Source: Micromonospora sp. WMMD1128 (GTDB taxonomy: Bacteria; Actinomycetota; Actinomycetes; Mycobacteriales; Micromonosporaceae). From it: 64,000 nt of DNA. This document shows positions 57,767-64,000 of the stretch, in pieces. Position 1 is the stretch's first letter. Each line of letters starts with the position of its first letter. The notes below the pieces were generated by a model. The model made no database searches. It was not told the origin of the DNA and saw only the letters and a program-made list of their open reading frames with translations. The position numbers were made by a program, and so were the translations under genes. The DNA is taken from positions 248,001 to 312,000 of the forward strand of contig NZ_CP114902.1 of assembly GCF_027497235.1 (NCBI RefSeq). Direction: 5' to 3'.

Positions 57767-57804
57767 AGAGCGCCCATCCCGACGGGGGTCGGGATGGGCG
57801 CTCT
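57767..57804 (-). terminator. Terminator after MFS transporter 1, 17-bp perfect stem
   Basis: AGAGCGCCCATCCCGAC (57767-57783) pairs with GTCGGGATGGGCGCTCT (57788-57804) around GGGG. It lies 8 bp after the MFS stop on the minus strand. No T-run follows, but stem strength is high. Confidence 0.75.
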
Positions 57805-57812
57805 GCCGTTGT

Positions 57813-59060
57813 TCAGCGGCGGACCTTCTCCGGCTCCCGGGCGGCGGCCCGCAACGCGGCGACCCGGCGTTCCCGAGGGCCGCCGGCGAGCAGGTGCCCG
57901 GCCGCGGCGCACAGGCCCAGCCCGCCCACCACCAGCCAGTGCCGCTCGCCGAGATGCTCCAGGCTGAGGCCGCCGAGCGCGGGCGCCACGAAGGACGCCG
58001 CCGGGAACGTCAGGTAGAAGACCGACTGGTAGCGGGCCCGCAGTCGGGGCGGGGCCAGGTCGGCGTTGATCTGGGCGTTCGGCGGGGCGGCGAGCATCTG
58101 CCCGACCGTCCAGACCACGGCCGCGCCGAGATACAGCGGCAGCCCGTCGGCGACTGTCAACGTGCCGAACCCGAGCGCCATCAGCCCGGTGGAGACGGCC
58201 AGCACGGTCGAGGAGCGGTGCGCCTCGATCAGCCGGGGCACGAACAACTGCCCGACCACGATCAGCGCCCCGCCGAGCGCCACCACCAGCCCGTACGCGC
58301 TCGGGCGCAGTCCGTCCGCGCGCATCGCCAGCGGCATGATCGTCGACGTCTGCATGGTCAGCACGGCCAGCAGGAAGGTCAGCCCGACGAACGCGAGGAA
58401 GGTGCGGTCGGTGAGCGCGGTGTGCAGCCCGGGTCGCCGGCCCGTCACGGCCCGCGGGGTCACCGCCTGGCGGGCCAACGTCTCGGGCACCGTGAGCGCG
58501 ATGACCACGGCCGCGGCCAGCGTGGCCCCGGCATCCACCAGGAACAGCGCCAGGAAGCTCGCCTCGGCGAGCACACCGGCCAGCAGCGACGCCACCGCCA
58601 TGCCCAGGTTGAACGCCCAGAACTGGAGGTTGAACGCCCGGGATCGGGCCGCCTGCGGCACCACGTCCACGATCGCGGCCACGAACGCCGGACCCGGCAT
58701 CGAGTGCGCCACCCCGACGAGCGCGGCCAGCACGGCGATCACCGCCAGGTGCCGGCTGAACGCCAGCGCCGCCATCAGCCCGGCCGCGGCCAGGTGGGCG
58801 GCGAGCAGCGTGGCCCGCCGGCCCCACCGGTCGGCCAGGACACCGCCGAGCAGCGTGCCGGCCGCGCCGCCGATGCCGTACGCGCCGACGACCAGCCCGG
58901 CCAGCGACGGGGAGGCGTCCCGCGCGGAGGTGAGATAGAGCGACAGGAACAGCAGCGCGAACGCGCCGGCCCGGTTGATCAGCAGCCCGGTCCAGAGGTA
59001 CCAGAAGGTGGCGGGCAGTCCACCGGCCGTGTCGTCCCACCAGCGCCGCAGGCCGTGCAC
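57813..59060 (-). CDS. MFS transporter 1
   Basis: A 415-aa protein with twelve predicted helices. Seen: N-terminal TFWYLWTGLLINRAGAF, loop motif ADRWGRRATLLAAH (motif A), and the central loop from about residue 190. GTG 59060 has GGAGG 5 nt upstream. Tandem paralogue of the next MFS gene (both begin with W..DTAGGLP and FWYLWTG), so a duplication. Drug or solute export is the usual inference; substrate unknown. A strong hairpin follows. Confidence 0.9.
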   Translation of the reverse strand: MHGLRRWWDDTAGGLPATFWYLWTGLLINRAGAFALLFLSLYLTSARDASPSLAGLVVGAYGIGGAAGTLLGGVLADRWGRRATLLAAHLAAAGLMAALAFSRHLAVIAVLAALVGVAHSMPGPAFVAAIVDVVPQAARSRAFNLQFWAFNLGMAVASLLAGVLAEASFLALFLVDAGATLAAAVVIALTVPETLARQAVTPRAVTGRRPGLHTALTDRTFLAFVGLTFLLAVLTMQTSTIMPLAMRADGLRPSAYGLVVALGGALIVVGQLFVPRLIEAHRSSTVLAVSTGLMALGFGTLTVADGLPLYLGAAVVWTVGQMLAAPPNAQINADLAPPRLRARYQSVFYLTFPAASFVAPALGGLSLEHLGERHWLVVGGLGLCAAAGHLLAGGPRERRVAALRAAAREPEKVRR

Positions 59061-59118
59061 CAGTCCTCCAGGAAGGTTTCCTTACCGATACGCCCAGGTA
59101 CCGTACCCAGCGGCGTAC

Positions 59119-60444
59119 TCAGGAACCGACCTGGACCGGCGCGGCGGGTGACGTGGCCGCGGCCTCGGCCGCCTCGGGCGCCGGGGTGCGGGCCAGGGTG
59201 ACCGGCGCGACGGCCGTCCCGGCGGCGCGGAGCCGGGTGGCGCGGCGCTCCCGGGCCGGGCCGGAGACCAGGTGCGCGACCGCCGCCACGGCGCCGATCC
59301 CGGCGCAGGCCAGCCAGAGCGCGGTGTTACCGGCCTGCTCCCGGAGCAGGCCGCCGAGGATCGGCGCGCTGGCGCCGGCGAGCTGCCAGGAGAGCGAGAA
59401 GACGCCCTGGTAGCGACCGCGCAGCGCGGCCGGCGACAACTCCGCGATCAGGGTGGCGTTGGAGGGCGAGTTGAGCATCTCGCCGAGCGTCCAGATCAGC
59501 ACCGTGAGCCCGTAGAGCCAGACCGTGTCGGCGAGTGCGGTGAGCCCGAACCCGACGCCCATGATCAGTGCGGCGAGCGCCAGTACGTGCGACCGGCTCC
59601 GGCCGGCGATGAGCCGGGGCACGAAGAGCTGCCCGATCACGATGAGCACGCCGTTGAGCGCGATCACCGAGCCGTAGGTGGCGGGGCTGAGCCCGGAGTC
59701 GGCCATGGCGATCGGGAGCATCGAGATGTGCTGGAGGAAGACGAGCGCGGCGAACAGGTTGAGCGCCACGAAACCGAGGAAGACCCGGTCGCGCAGGATG
59801 GTGCGCAGCGCACCCGCCGGGGCCGGCTGGCTCCTGCCGACCGGACCGGCCGGCGCGGTCCGGGTCTCGCCCACCCGGGTGAAGATGATCAGCGCGGTGA
59901 CGAGCATGGTGGTCGCGTCCACCAGGAAGAGCAGCAGGTAACCGGCCTCGGCGGCGAGTCCGGCCAGGACCGCGGCGCAGGCGAAGCCGAGGTTGATCGC
60001 CCAGTAGTTGAGCGAGAACGCGCGGAGCCGGTCCTTCTCCGGCACCACGTCGATCATCATCGCGCCGAAGGCCGGGCGGGCCGCCTCCGCGAACATGCCG
60101 AGCAGCAGCGCGCCCACCGCCACCGCCCAGAGCGGCCGGGCCAGGCCGAGCGCGACCATCATGGTGGCGGCGCCGAGGTGCGCGGTGAGCAGCGTGGGCC
60201 GCCGGCCCCAGCGGTCGGTCAGGGTGCCGCCGACGGTGGTGCCAACGGCGCCGCCGGCGCCCCAGAGCCCGATCACCAGACCGGCCTGCGCGGCCGAGAA
60301 GCCCCGCTGCTGGGTCAGGTAGATGGCGAGGAAGACCAGGACGAACGAGCCGAGCCGGTTGATCAGGGTGCCGGTCCAGAGGTACCAGAAGGAACGCGGC
60401 AACCCGCCCGCCGTGTCCCGGAACCAACCCCGCACCGTCCGCAT
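59119..60444 (-). CDS. MFS transporter 2
   Basis: A 441-aa twelve-helix transporter. Seen: RSFWYLWTGTLINRLGSF, TDRWGRRPTLLTAHLG (motif A) and a similar domain order to the 57813-59060 gene; the extra C-terminal tail is Ala/Pro/Thr-rich (APEAAEAAATSPAAPVQ). ATG 60444 follows a GGGGGCACGGGG run. The pair probably arose by duplication and both genes run on the minus strand, 58 bp apart, so they may be co-transcribed. Confidence 0.9.
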   Translation of the reverse strand: MRTVRGWFRDTAGGLPRSFWYLWTGTLINRLGSFVLVFLAIYLTQQRGFSAAQAGLVIGLWGAGGAVGTTVGGTLTDRWGRRPTLLTAHLGAATMMVALGLARPLWAVAVGALLLGMFAEAARPAFGAMMIDVVPEKDRLRAFSLNYWAINLGFACAAVLAGLAAEAGYLLLFLVDATTMLVTALIIFTRVGETRTAPAGPVGRSQPAPAGALRTILRDRVFLGFVALNLFAALVFLQHISMLPIAMADSGLSPATYGSVIALNGVLIVIGQLFVPRLIAGRSRSHVLALAALIMGVGFGLTALADTVWLYGLTVLIWTLGEMLNSPSNATLIAELSPAALRGRYQGVFSLSWQLAGASAPILGGLLREQAGNTALWLACAGIGAVAAVAHLVSGPARERRATRLRAAGTAVAPVTLARTPAPEAAEAAATSPAAPVQVGS

Positions 60445-60594
60445 CCCCGTGCCCCCGAATGGTAATGACCGATCTATCTCAGATGCCTTACAACCTAGTC
60501 CCGCGCCGGAACGCCGGTCATCCGCATTTCCACGTGGTGGTCGTCACCACAGGTCCCCGCGTGTCCGCCCGGCCGGTACGGCAGGATGATCCGC

Positions 60595-61362
60595 ATGACT
60601 GCGAGCGAAGGACCCACCGTCGGGACGCTGGTCCTGCTGCGGCACGGCGAGAGCGACTGGAACGCCAAGAACCTCTTCACCGGGTGGGTCGACGTCGACC
60701 TGACCGCCAAGGGCGAGACCGAGGCGCGGCGTGGCGGCGAGCTGCTCCGCGAGCACGACCTGCTGCCGGACGTGGTGCACACGAGCGTGATGCGCCGGGC
60801 GATCCGCACCGCCGAGCTGGCGCTGAACGCCGCCGACCGGCACTGGATCGCGGTACGCCGGTCGTGGCGGCTCAACGAGCGCCACTACGGCGCCCTCCAG
60901 GGCAAGAACAAGAAGCAGACCCTGGACGAGTACGGCGAGGAGCAGTTCATGCTCTGGCGCCGGTCGTACGACACGCCGCCGCCGCCGATCGACGACAACG
61001 ACGAGTGGTCGCAGGTCGGCGACCCCCGGTACGCGCTGCTGCCGACCGAGCTGATGCCGCGCACCGAGTGCCTGAAGGACGTCGTCGAGCGGATGCTGCC
61101 CTACTGGTACGACTCGATCGTGCCGGACATCCTGGCCGGTCGGACGGTGCTGGTGGCCGCGCACGGCAACTCGCTGCGCGCGTTGGTCAAGCACCTCGAC
61201 CAGATCTCCGACGAGGCGATCGCCAAGCTGAACATCCCCACCGGCATCCCGCTGCGCTACGACCTGGACGCCGACCTGCGTCCGCAGGTGCTCGGCGGCA
61301 CCTACCTCGACCCCGAGGCCGCCAAGGCAGCCGCCGCCGCGGTAGCCAACCAGGGCCGCTGA
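60595..61362 (+). CDS. gpmA: 2,3-bisphosphoglycerate-dependent phosphoglycerate mutase
   Basis: A 255-aa glycolytic enzyme interconverting 3- and 2-phosphoglycerate. Seen: phosphohistidine loop [12 protein letters not shown] (H17), [32 protein letters not shown], and second histidine in [13 protein letters not shown] 60595 is 7 nt after CAGGAT, with AGGA also present; ATG 60586 is alternative. Order gpm-(phoU)-senX3-regX3 is conserved (Rv0489-Rv0491). Confidence 0.94.
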   Translation: MTASEGPTVGTLVLLRHGESDWNAKNLFTGWVDVDLTAKGETEARRGGELLREHDLLPDVVHTSVMRRAIRTAELALNAADRHWIAVRRSWRLNERHYGALQGKNKKQTLDEYGEEQFMLWRRSYDTPPPPIDDNDEWSQVGDPRYALLPTELMPRTECLKDVVERMLPYWYDSIVPDILAGRTVLVAAHGNSLRALVKHLDQISDEAIAKLNIPTGIPLRYDLDADLRPQVLGGTYLDPEAAKAAAAAVANQGR

Positions 61363-61447
61363 TGTAAGGCGGGGGCCCCTTTTAACGCCTCTGGTAGAGG
61401 AAGGGGCCCTTCTTAACACTCCCCTGTTAAGAAGGGCCCCTTCCTTG
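61363..61447 (+). repeat. Paired GGGGCCCC element, copy G (with long palindrome)
   Basis: TGTAAGGCGGGGGCCCCTTT, TAACGCCTCTGGTAGA, then the palindrome GGAAGGGGCCCTTCTTAACA and its complement. Located between convergent gpmA and phoU, directly after the gpmA stop. Confidence 0.88.
61399..61444. terminator. Bidirectional terminator, 20-bp perfect stem
   Basis: 61399-61418 pairs perfectly with 61425-61444 around CTCCCC. The stem contains GGGGCCC and TTAA tracts. Convergent genes lie on either side. Confidence 0.78.
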
Positions 61448-61458
61448 CTCCTCGGTGG

Positions 61459-62103
61459 TCAGGCCGACGGGGCGCCGGTGATCAGGTAGACCACGTGCTC
61501 GCCGGCGTTCACCGCGTGGTCGGCGAAGCGCTCGTAGAAGCGGCCCAGCAGGGTCGCGTCGATCGCCGTCTCCACCCCGTACGGCCAGTCGTCGCCGAGC
61601 AGCACGCCGAACAGACTCTTGTGCAGGTCGTCCATGGCGTCGTCGTCCCGGTCCAGCTCGGCGGCGACATCGGCGTCGGGCTTGGCCAGCACCGCGCCGA
61701 TCTTCTCGGCCATCCGGTCGGCGATGCCGGCCATGTCGGTGAAGACCGGCCGCAGCTCGGCCGGCACCGCCGGGGAGGGGTGCCGGCGCAGCGCCGTCTT
61801 GGCCACGTGGTCGGCCAGGTCACCCATCCGCTCCAGGTCGGCGGCCACGTGCAGAGCGGTGATCATGGCTCGCAGGTCGGAGGCGACCGGGGCCTGCCGG
61901 GCCAGCAGGTCGCAGACCCGCTCCTCCACGTGCCGGTAGAGCTCGTCGATCTCGGCGTCCCGCGCGATCACCGTCTCGGCCGCGCCGCGGTCGGCGGTGA
62001 GAAGCGCCTTGGTGGCCTGCCGCATGGCCGCGCGCACCGCCTCGGCCATGTCCACCAGCAGTTGGCTGACAATCTGCAGGTCGGCCCGGAACTCGTCGCG
62101 CAT
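61459..62103 (-). CDS. phoU: Phosphate signalling regulator PhoU
   Basis: A 214-aa helical protein. Seen: MRDEFRADLQIVSQLLVDMAEAVRAAM, then two repeats of a three-helix PhoU unit with acidic metal-cluster motifs (ERMGDLADHVAK and ERFADHAVNAGEHVVYL). It links PstSCAB transport state to the histidine kinase, keeping the system off when phosphate is sufficient. Start ATG 62103 has AGGAAG upstream. It is divergent from senX3 and shares a region with GGTGAAC repeats. Confidence 0.95.
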   Translation of the reverse strand: MRDEFRADLQIVSQLLVDMAEAVRAAMRQATKALLTADRGAAETVIARDAEIDELYRHVEERVCDLLARQAPVASDLRAMITALHVAADLERMGDLADHVAKTALRRHPSPAVPAELRPVFTDMAGIADRMAEKIGAVLAKPDADVAAELDRDDDAMDDLHKSLFGVLLGDDWPYGVETAIDATLLGRFYERFADHAVNAGEHVVYLITGAPSA

Positions 62104-62193
62104 CGTCACTTCCTGGGGTCGGGGGCCGCGGCCCGAGGCGGGTACGGCGTGAGCAGGTGCGCGCCCCACGGTAGGCCGGACGGCCGGCACCAG

Positions 62194-62232
62194 GGTGAAC
62201 GCGGATGAACGACGCGGGACCCATGGGTGAAC
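62194..62232. promoter_or_regulatory. PHO-box-like repeats between phoU and senX3
   Basis: GGTGAAC at 62194-62200, GATGAAC at 62204-62210, GGTGAAC at 62226-62232. Spacings between TGAAC cores are 10 and 22 bp. Their placement before both genes is consistent with autoregulation by RegX3. Confidence 0.65.
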
Positions 62233-62304
62233 ATTCTCGGAAGCGAGAGTGATTCGTCCCTTTGTGCCCGTTCCTTGGGTTAACAATGACCCTACGATCG
62301 CCGG

Positions 62305-63597
62305 GTGGAATGGGCAGTGGCCATCGCGGTGGCCGTGGCGTTGGTGGCCGGACTGGTCGCCGGATCGACGCTGTCCGGTTCCGTGACGGAATGGCGGCGC
62401 CGGTGGGCGTCGCGGGGCGGCGGGACCTCCCGCCGTGACGCAGGGAGGCCGACGATTCCGGACGAAGCGCAGGGGGGCCTCTCCGGGCTCGGCCGCAAGA
62501 CGATCGACTCGCTTCGAGCCGGCGTGGTGGTGCTCGACGCGGACGACACGCCGGTGCTGGTGAACCCGGCGGCCCGGGCGATGGGCCTGCTCCGGGCCGG
62601 GGCGACACCCGGGTCGATCGCGGCGCACCCGTTGATCCGTACCCTCGCCGGGCAGGTCCGGCGCACGGGCGTGCGTCGCGAGATCGAGCTCGACCTGCCG
62701 CGGGGTCGCGACAGCGCCGGCGACAACCCGCTCGGCGTGCACCTGCGGGCCATGGGGCTGGGCGCCGGCTACATCTCGATCGAGGCGGTCGACGTCACCG
62801 AGTCGCACCGCCTGGCCCGGGTGCGCCGGGACTTCGTGGCGAACGTGAGCCACGAGCTGAAGACCCCGATCGGCGCCCTCCAACTGCTGGCCGAGGCGCT
62901 CGTCGACGCCACCGAGCCGGCCGGCGACGGCGCGCCCGACCTGTCCGAGGACCTGGTCGCCGCGCGGCGGTTCGCCGAACGGATCCAGCACGAGTCGACC
63001 CGGCTCGGCCGGTTGGTGCAGGAGTTGCTGGAACTCACCCGGCTCCAGGGCGCCGAGCCGCAGCCGGCGCCCGAACCGGTCTCCGTGGACTGGGTGCTCG
63101 CGGAGGTGATCGACCGGACCCGCACCCCGGCCACCGCCCGCCGGGTGGAGATCGTCGTGGGCGGGCAGCGGGGCCTGACCGTGTACGGGAGCGACAGCCA
63201 ACTCGCCACGGCGGTGGCGAACCTGGTGGAGAACGCGGTCAACTACTCGGCCGAGGACACCACGGTCCGGATGACCGTGCGGGGCACCGACGAGCACGTC
63301 GAGATCGCGGTCGCCGACCAGGGCATCGGCATCGCCCCGAACGAGGTCGACCGGATCTTCGAGCGCTTCTACCGCGCCGACCAGGCCCGATCGCGCTCGA
63401 CCGGCGGCACCGGCCTGGGACTGGCCATCGTCAAACACATCGCCAGCAACCATGGCGGCCGGGTGGATGTGTCGAGCACTCTTGGTGGGGGTTCGACGTT
63501 CACCCTCCGGCTGCCTGCCCGCCCCCCGGACGACCTGGAGGCGACACTCGCCTCCGCTGGGATCGAGGCCGGCCCGGCCGAGCTCCGGCAGGTCTGA
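62305..63597 (+). CDS. senX3: Sensor histidine kinase SenX3/PhoR
   Basis: A 430-aa kinase sensing phosphate status with PhoU/Pst. Seen: one N-terminal membrane helix (VAIAVAVALVAGLVAGSTL), a PAS-like segment (LRAGVVVLDADDTPVLVNPAA), the H-box FVANVSHELKTPIGAL (H183), N-box NLVENAVNYS, G1 DQGIGIA, F-box FERFYR and G2 GTGLGLAI. GTG 62305 is 6 nt after TACGAT (62293-62298): leaderless. M. tuberculosis SenX3 has two N-terminal helices; only one strong one is visible here. Confidence 0.94.
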   Translation: MEWAVAIAVAVALVAGLVAGSTLSGSVTEWRRRWASRGGGTSRRDAGRPTIPDEAQGGLSGLGRKTIDSLRAGVVVLDADDTPVLVNPAARAMGLLRAGATPGSIAAHPLIRTLAGQVRRTGVRREIELDLPRGRDSAGDNPLGVHLRAMGLGAGYISIEAVDVTESHRLARVRRDFVANVSHELKTPIGALQLLAEALVDATEPAGDGAPDLSEDLVAARRFAERIQHESTRLGRLVQELLELTRLQGAEPQPAPEPVSVDWVLAEVIDRTRTPATARRVEIVVGGQRGLTVYGSDSQLATAVANLVENAVNYSAEDTTVRMTVRGTDEHVEIAVADQGIGIAPNEVDRIFERFYRADQARSRSTGGTGLGLAIVKHIASNHGGRVDVSSTLGGGSTFTLRLPARPPDDLEATLASAGIEAGPAELRQV

Positions 63598-63617
63598 CCA
63601 CAGGAAAGGAACACCCG

Positions 63618-64000
63618 TTGAGCCGCGTACTGGTGGTCGAGGACGAAGAGTCGTTCTCCGACGCCCTGTCCTACATGCTCCGCAAGGAGGGGTTCGAGGT
63701 CTCCGTCGCGGCGACGGGCACCTCCGCCCTCACCGAGTTCGACCGGACCGGCGCGGACATCGTGCTGCTCGACCTGATGCTGCCGGAGATGTCGGGCACC
63801 GAGGTCTGCCGTCAGCTCCGCCAGCGGTCGCACGTACCGATCATCATGGTCACCGCCCGGGACAGCGAGATCGACAAGGTGGTCGGCCTGGAGATCGGCG
63901 CCGACGACTACGTGACGAAGCCCTACTCGCCGCGTGAGCTGGTCGCCCGGATCCGGGCGGTGCTGCGCCGGCAGACCGCCGAGGCCAACGAGACGGGAGC
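63618..64000 (+). CDS. regX3: Response regulator RegX3/PhoP (partial)
   Basis: The first 127 residues are inside the window and the gene runs off its right end. Seen: receiver domain VLVVEDEESFSDAL, phosphoacceptor D52 in VLLDLMLPE, VTARDSEIDKVVGLEIGADDYVTKPYSPREL with T80 and K102 region. The winged-helix output domain lies outside. TTG 63618 has AAAGGA about 7 nt upstream and follows senX3 by 20 bp. It is the probable binder of the GGTGAAC repeats in this window. Confidence 0.94.
   Translation, partial: MSRVLVVEDEESFSDALSYMLRKEGFEVSVAATGTSALTEFDRTGADIVLLDLMLPEMSGTEVCRQLRQRSHVPIIMVTARDSEIDKVVGLEIGADDYVTKPYSPRELVARIRAVLRRQTAEANETG

Noticed and set aside
60445..60594. Small protein-coding gene between MFS 2 and gpmA
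   Set aside because: No start with a ribosome site or -10 box at a suitable distance, and only shadow frames cross it; treated as a divergent promoter region.
1..64000. tRNA, rRNA, IS elements, prophage, attachment sites
   Set aside because: I looked for CCA-ended cloverleaves, transposase motifs, integrases and phage genes by eye and found none; absence is not proven without a program.

Overview
The window is about 64 kb of very GC-rich actinobacterial DNA. GTG, ATG and a few TTG starts, the mycothiol genes mshA and mshD, a SenX3-RegX3/PhoU module, GlnR, HTH-DUF397 cassettes and a SAM-IV riboswitch all point to a member of Micromonosporaceae (Micromonospora or Salinispora-like). I saw no rRNA, tRNA, IS element, prophage or CRISPR array. 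Gene order is that of a conserved chromosomal core: the 10-33 kb part recalls mycobacterial Rv0811c-Rv0820 and the 37-64 kb part recalls Rv0474-Rv0491, with accessory genes between conserved blocks (from memory of those gene orders).

Region by region. 0-9 kb: a SAM-IV riboswitch driving a cysteine-desulfurase-like enzyme, a PrsW protease, a GroES-like protein, an AI-2E-type transporter, DinG helicase, a DUF402 protein and an ECF41/SigJ-type sigma factor. 8.9-20.5 kb: phosphate functions (PPK2, DUF47 plus Pit transporter, then PstSCAB) with PHO-box-like direct repeats, interrupted by an oxidoreductase, an HTH-DUF397-DUF397 cassette and a small-protein/NUDIX cluster. 20.5-27 kb: mshD, a polysaccharide deacetylase, glnR, a membrane protein, an LmeA-like lipid-binding protein, and a cysteine-rich leader peptide ahead of thiosulfate sulfurtransferase and SseC. 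27-38 kb: a short GntR regulator, a glycogen-debranching-like enzyme coupled to an SCP2 protein, a DsrE protein sharing a 24-bp divergent promoter with a 34-residue membrane peptide, nitrobindin, a Fur-family regulator with YgfZ, a BKACE enzyme, an asparaginase, and an HTH/HBHA-like pair. 38-51 kb: hydrolases, AlaX, SDR, a WYL regulator, EI24, macro domain, and a Ceb-like beta-glucoside operon (binding protein, two permeases, GH1, LacI) with two palindromic operators. 51-64 kb: murB, a methyltransferase/SDR pair, mshA, YbjN, a histone-like fusion protein, two tandem MFS exporters, phosphoglycerate mutase, and phoU divergent from senX3-regX3, which is cut by the window end.

How they work together: SenX3-RegX3 with PhoU probably governs pst and pit through the PHO-box-like repeats; MshA and MshD are two of the mycothiol pathway enzymes; sulfur metabolism is controlled by two RNA-level devices (SAM-IV and a Cys-codon leader).

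Non-coding structure is the richest part. Seven copies of a paired GGGGCCCC element sit mostly at gene ends, four of them supplying the stop codon of a neighbouring gene. There are also two 79-bp hairpin repeats flanking a 14-bp tandem array, two copies of a TACCAAGATCT-armed palindrome, and a 12-copy heptamer array. At least 22 genes have a TANNNT -10 box 6-8 bp before the start codon, so leaderless transcription is a dominant style here and settles several starts. Start choices and residue positions were worked out by eye.
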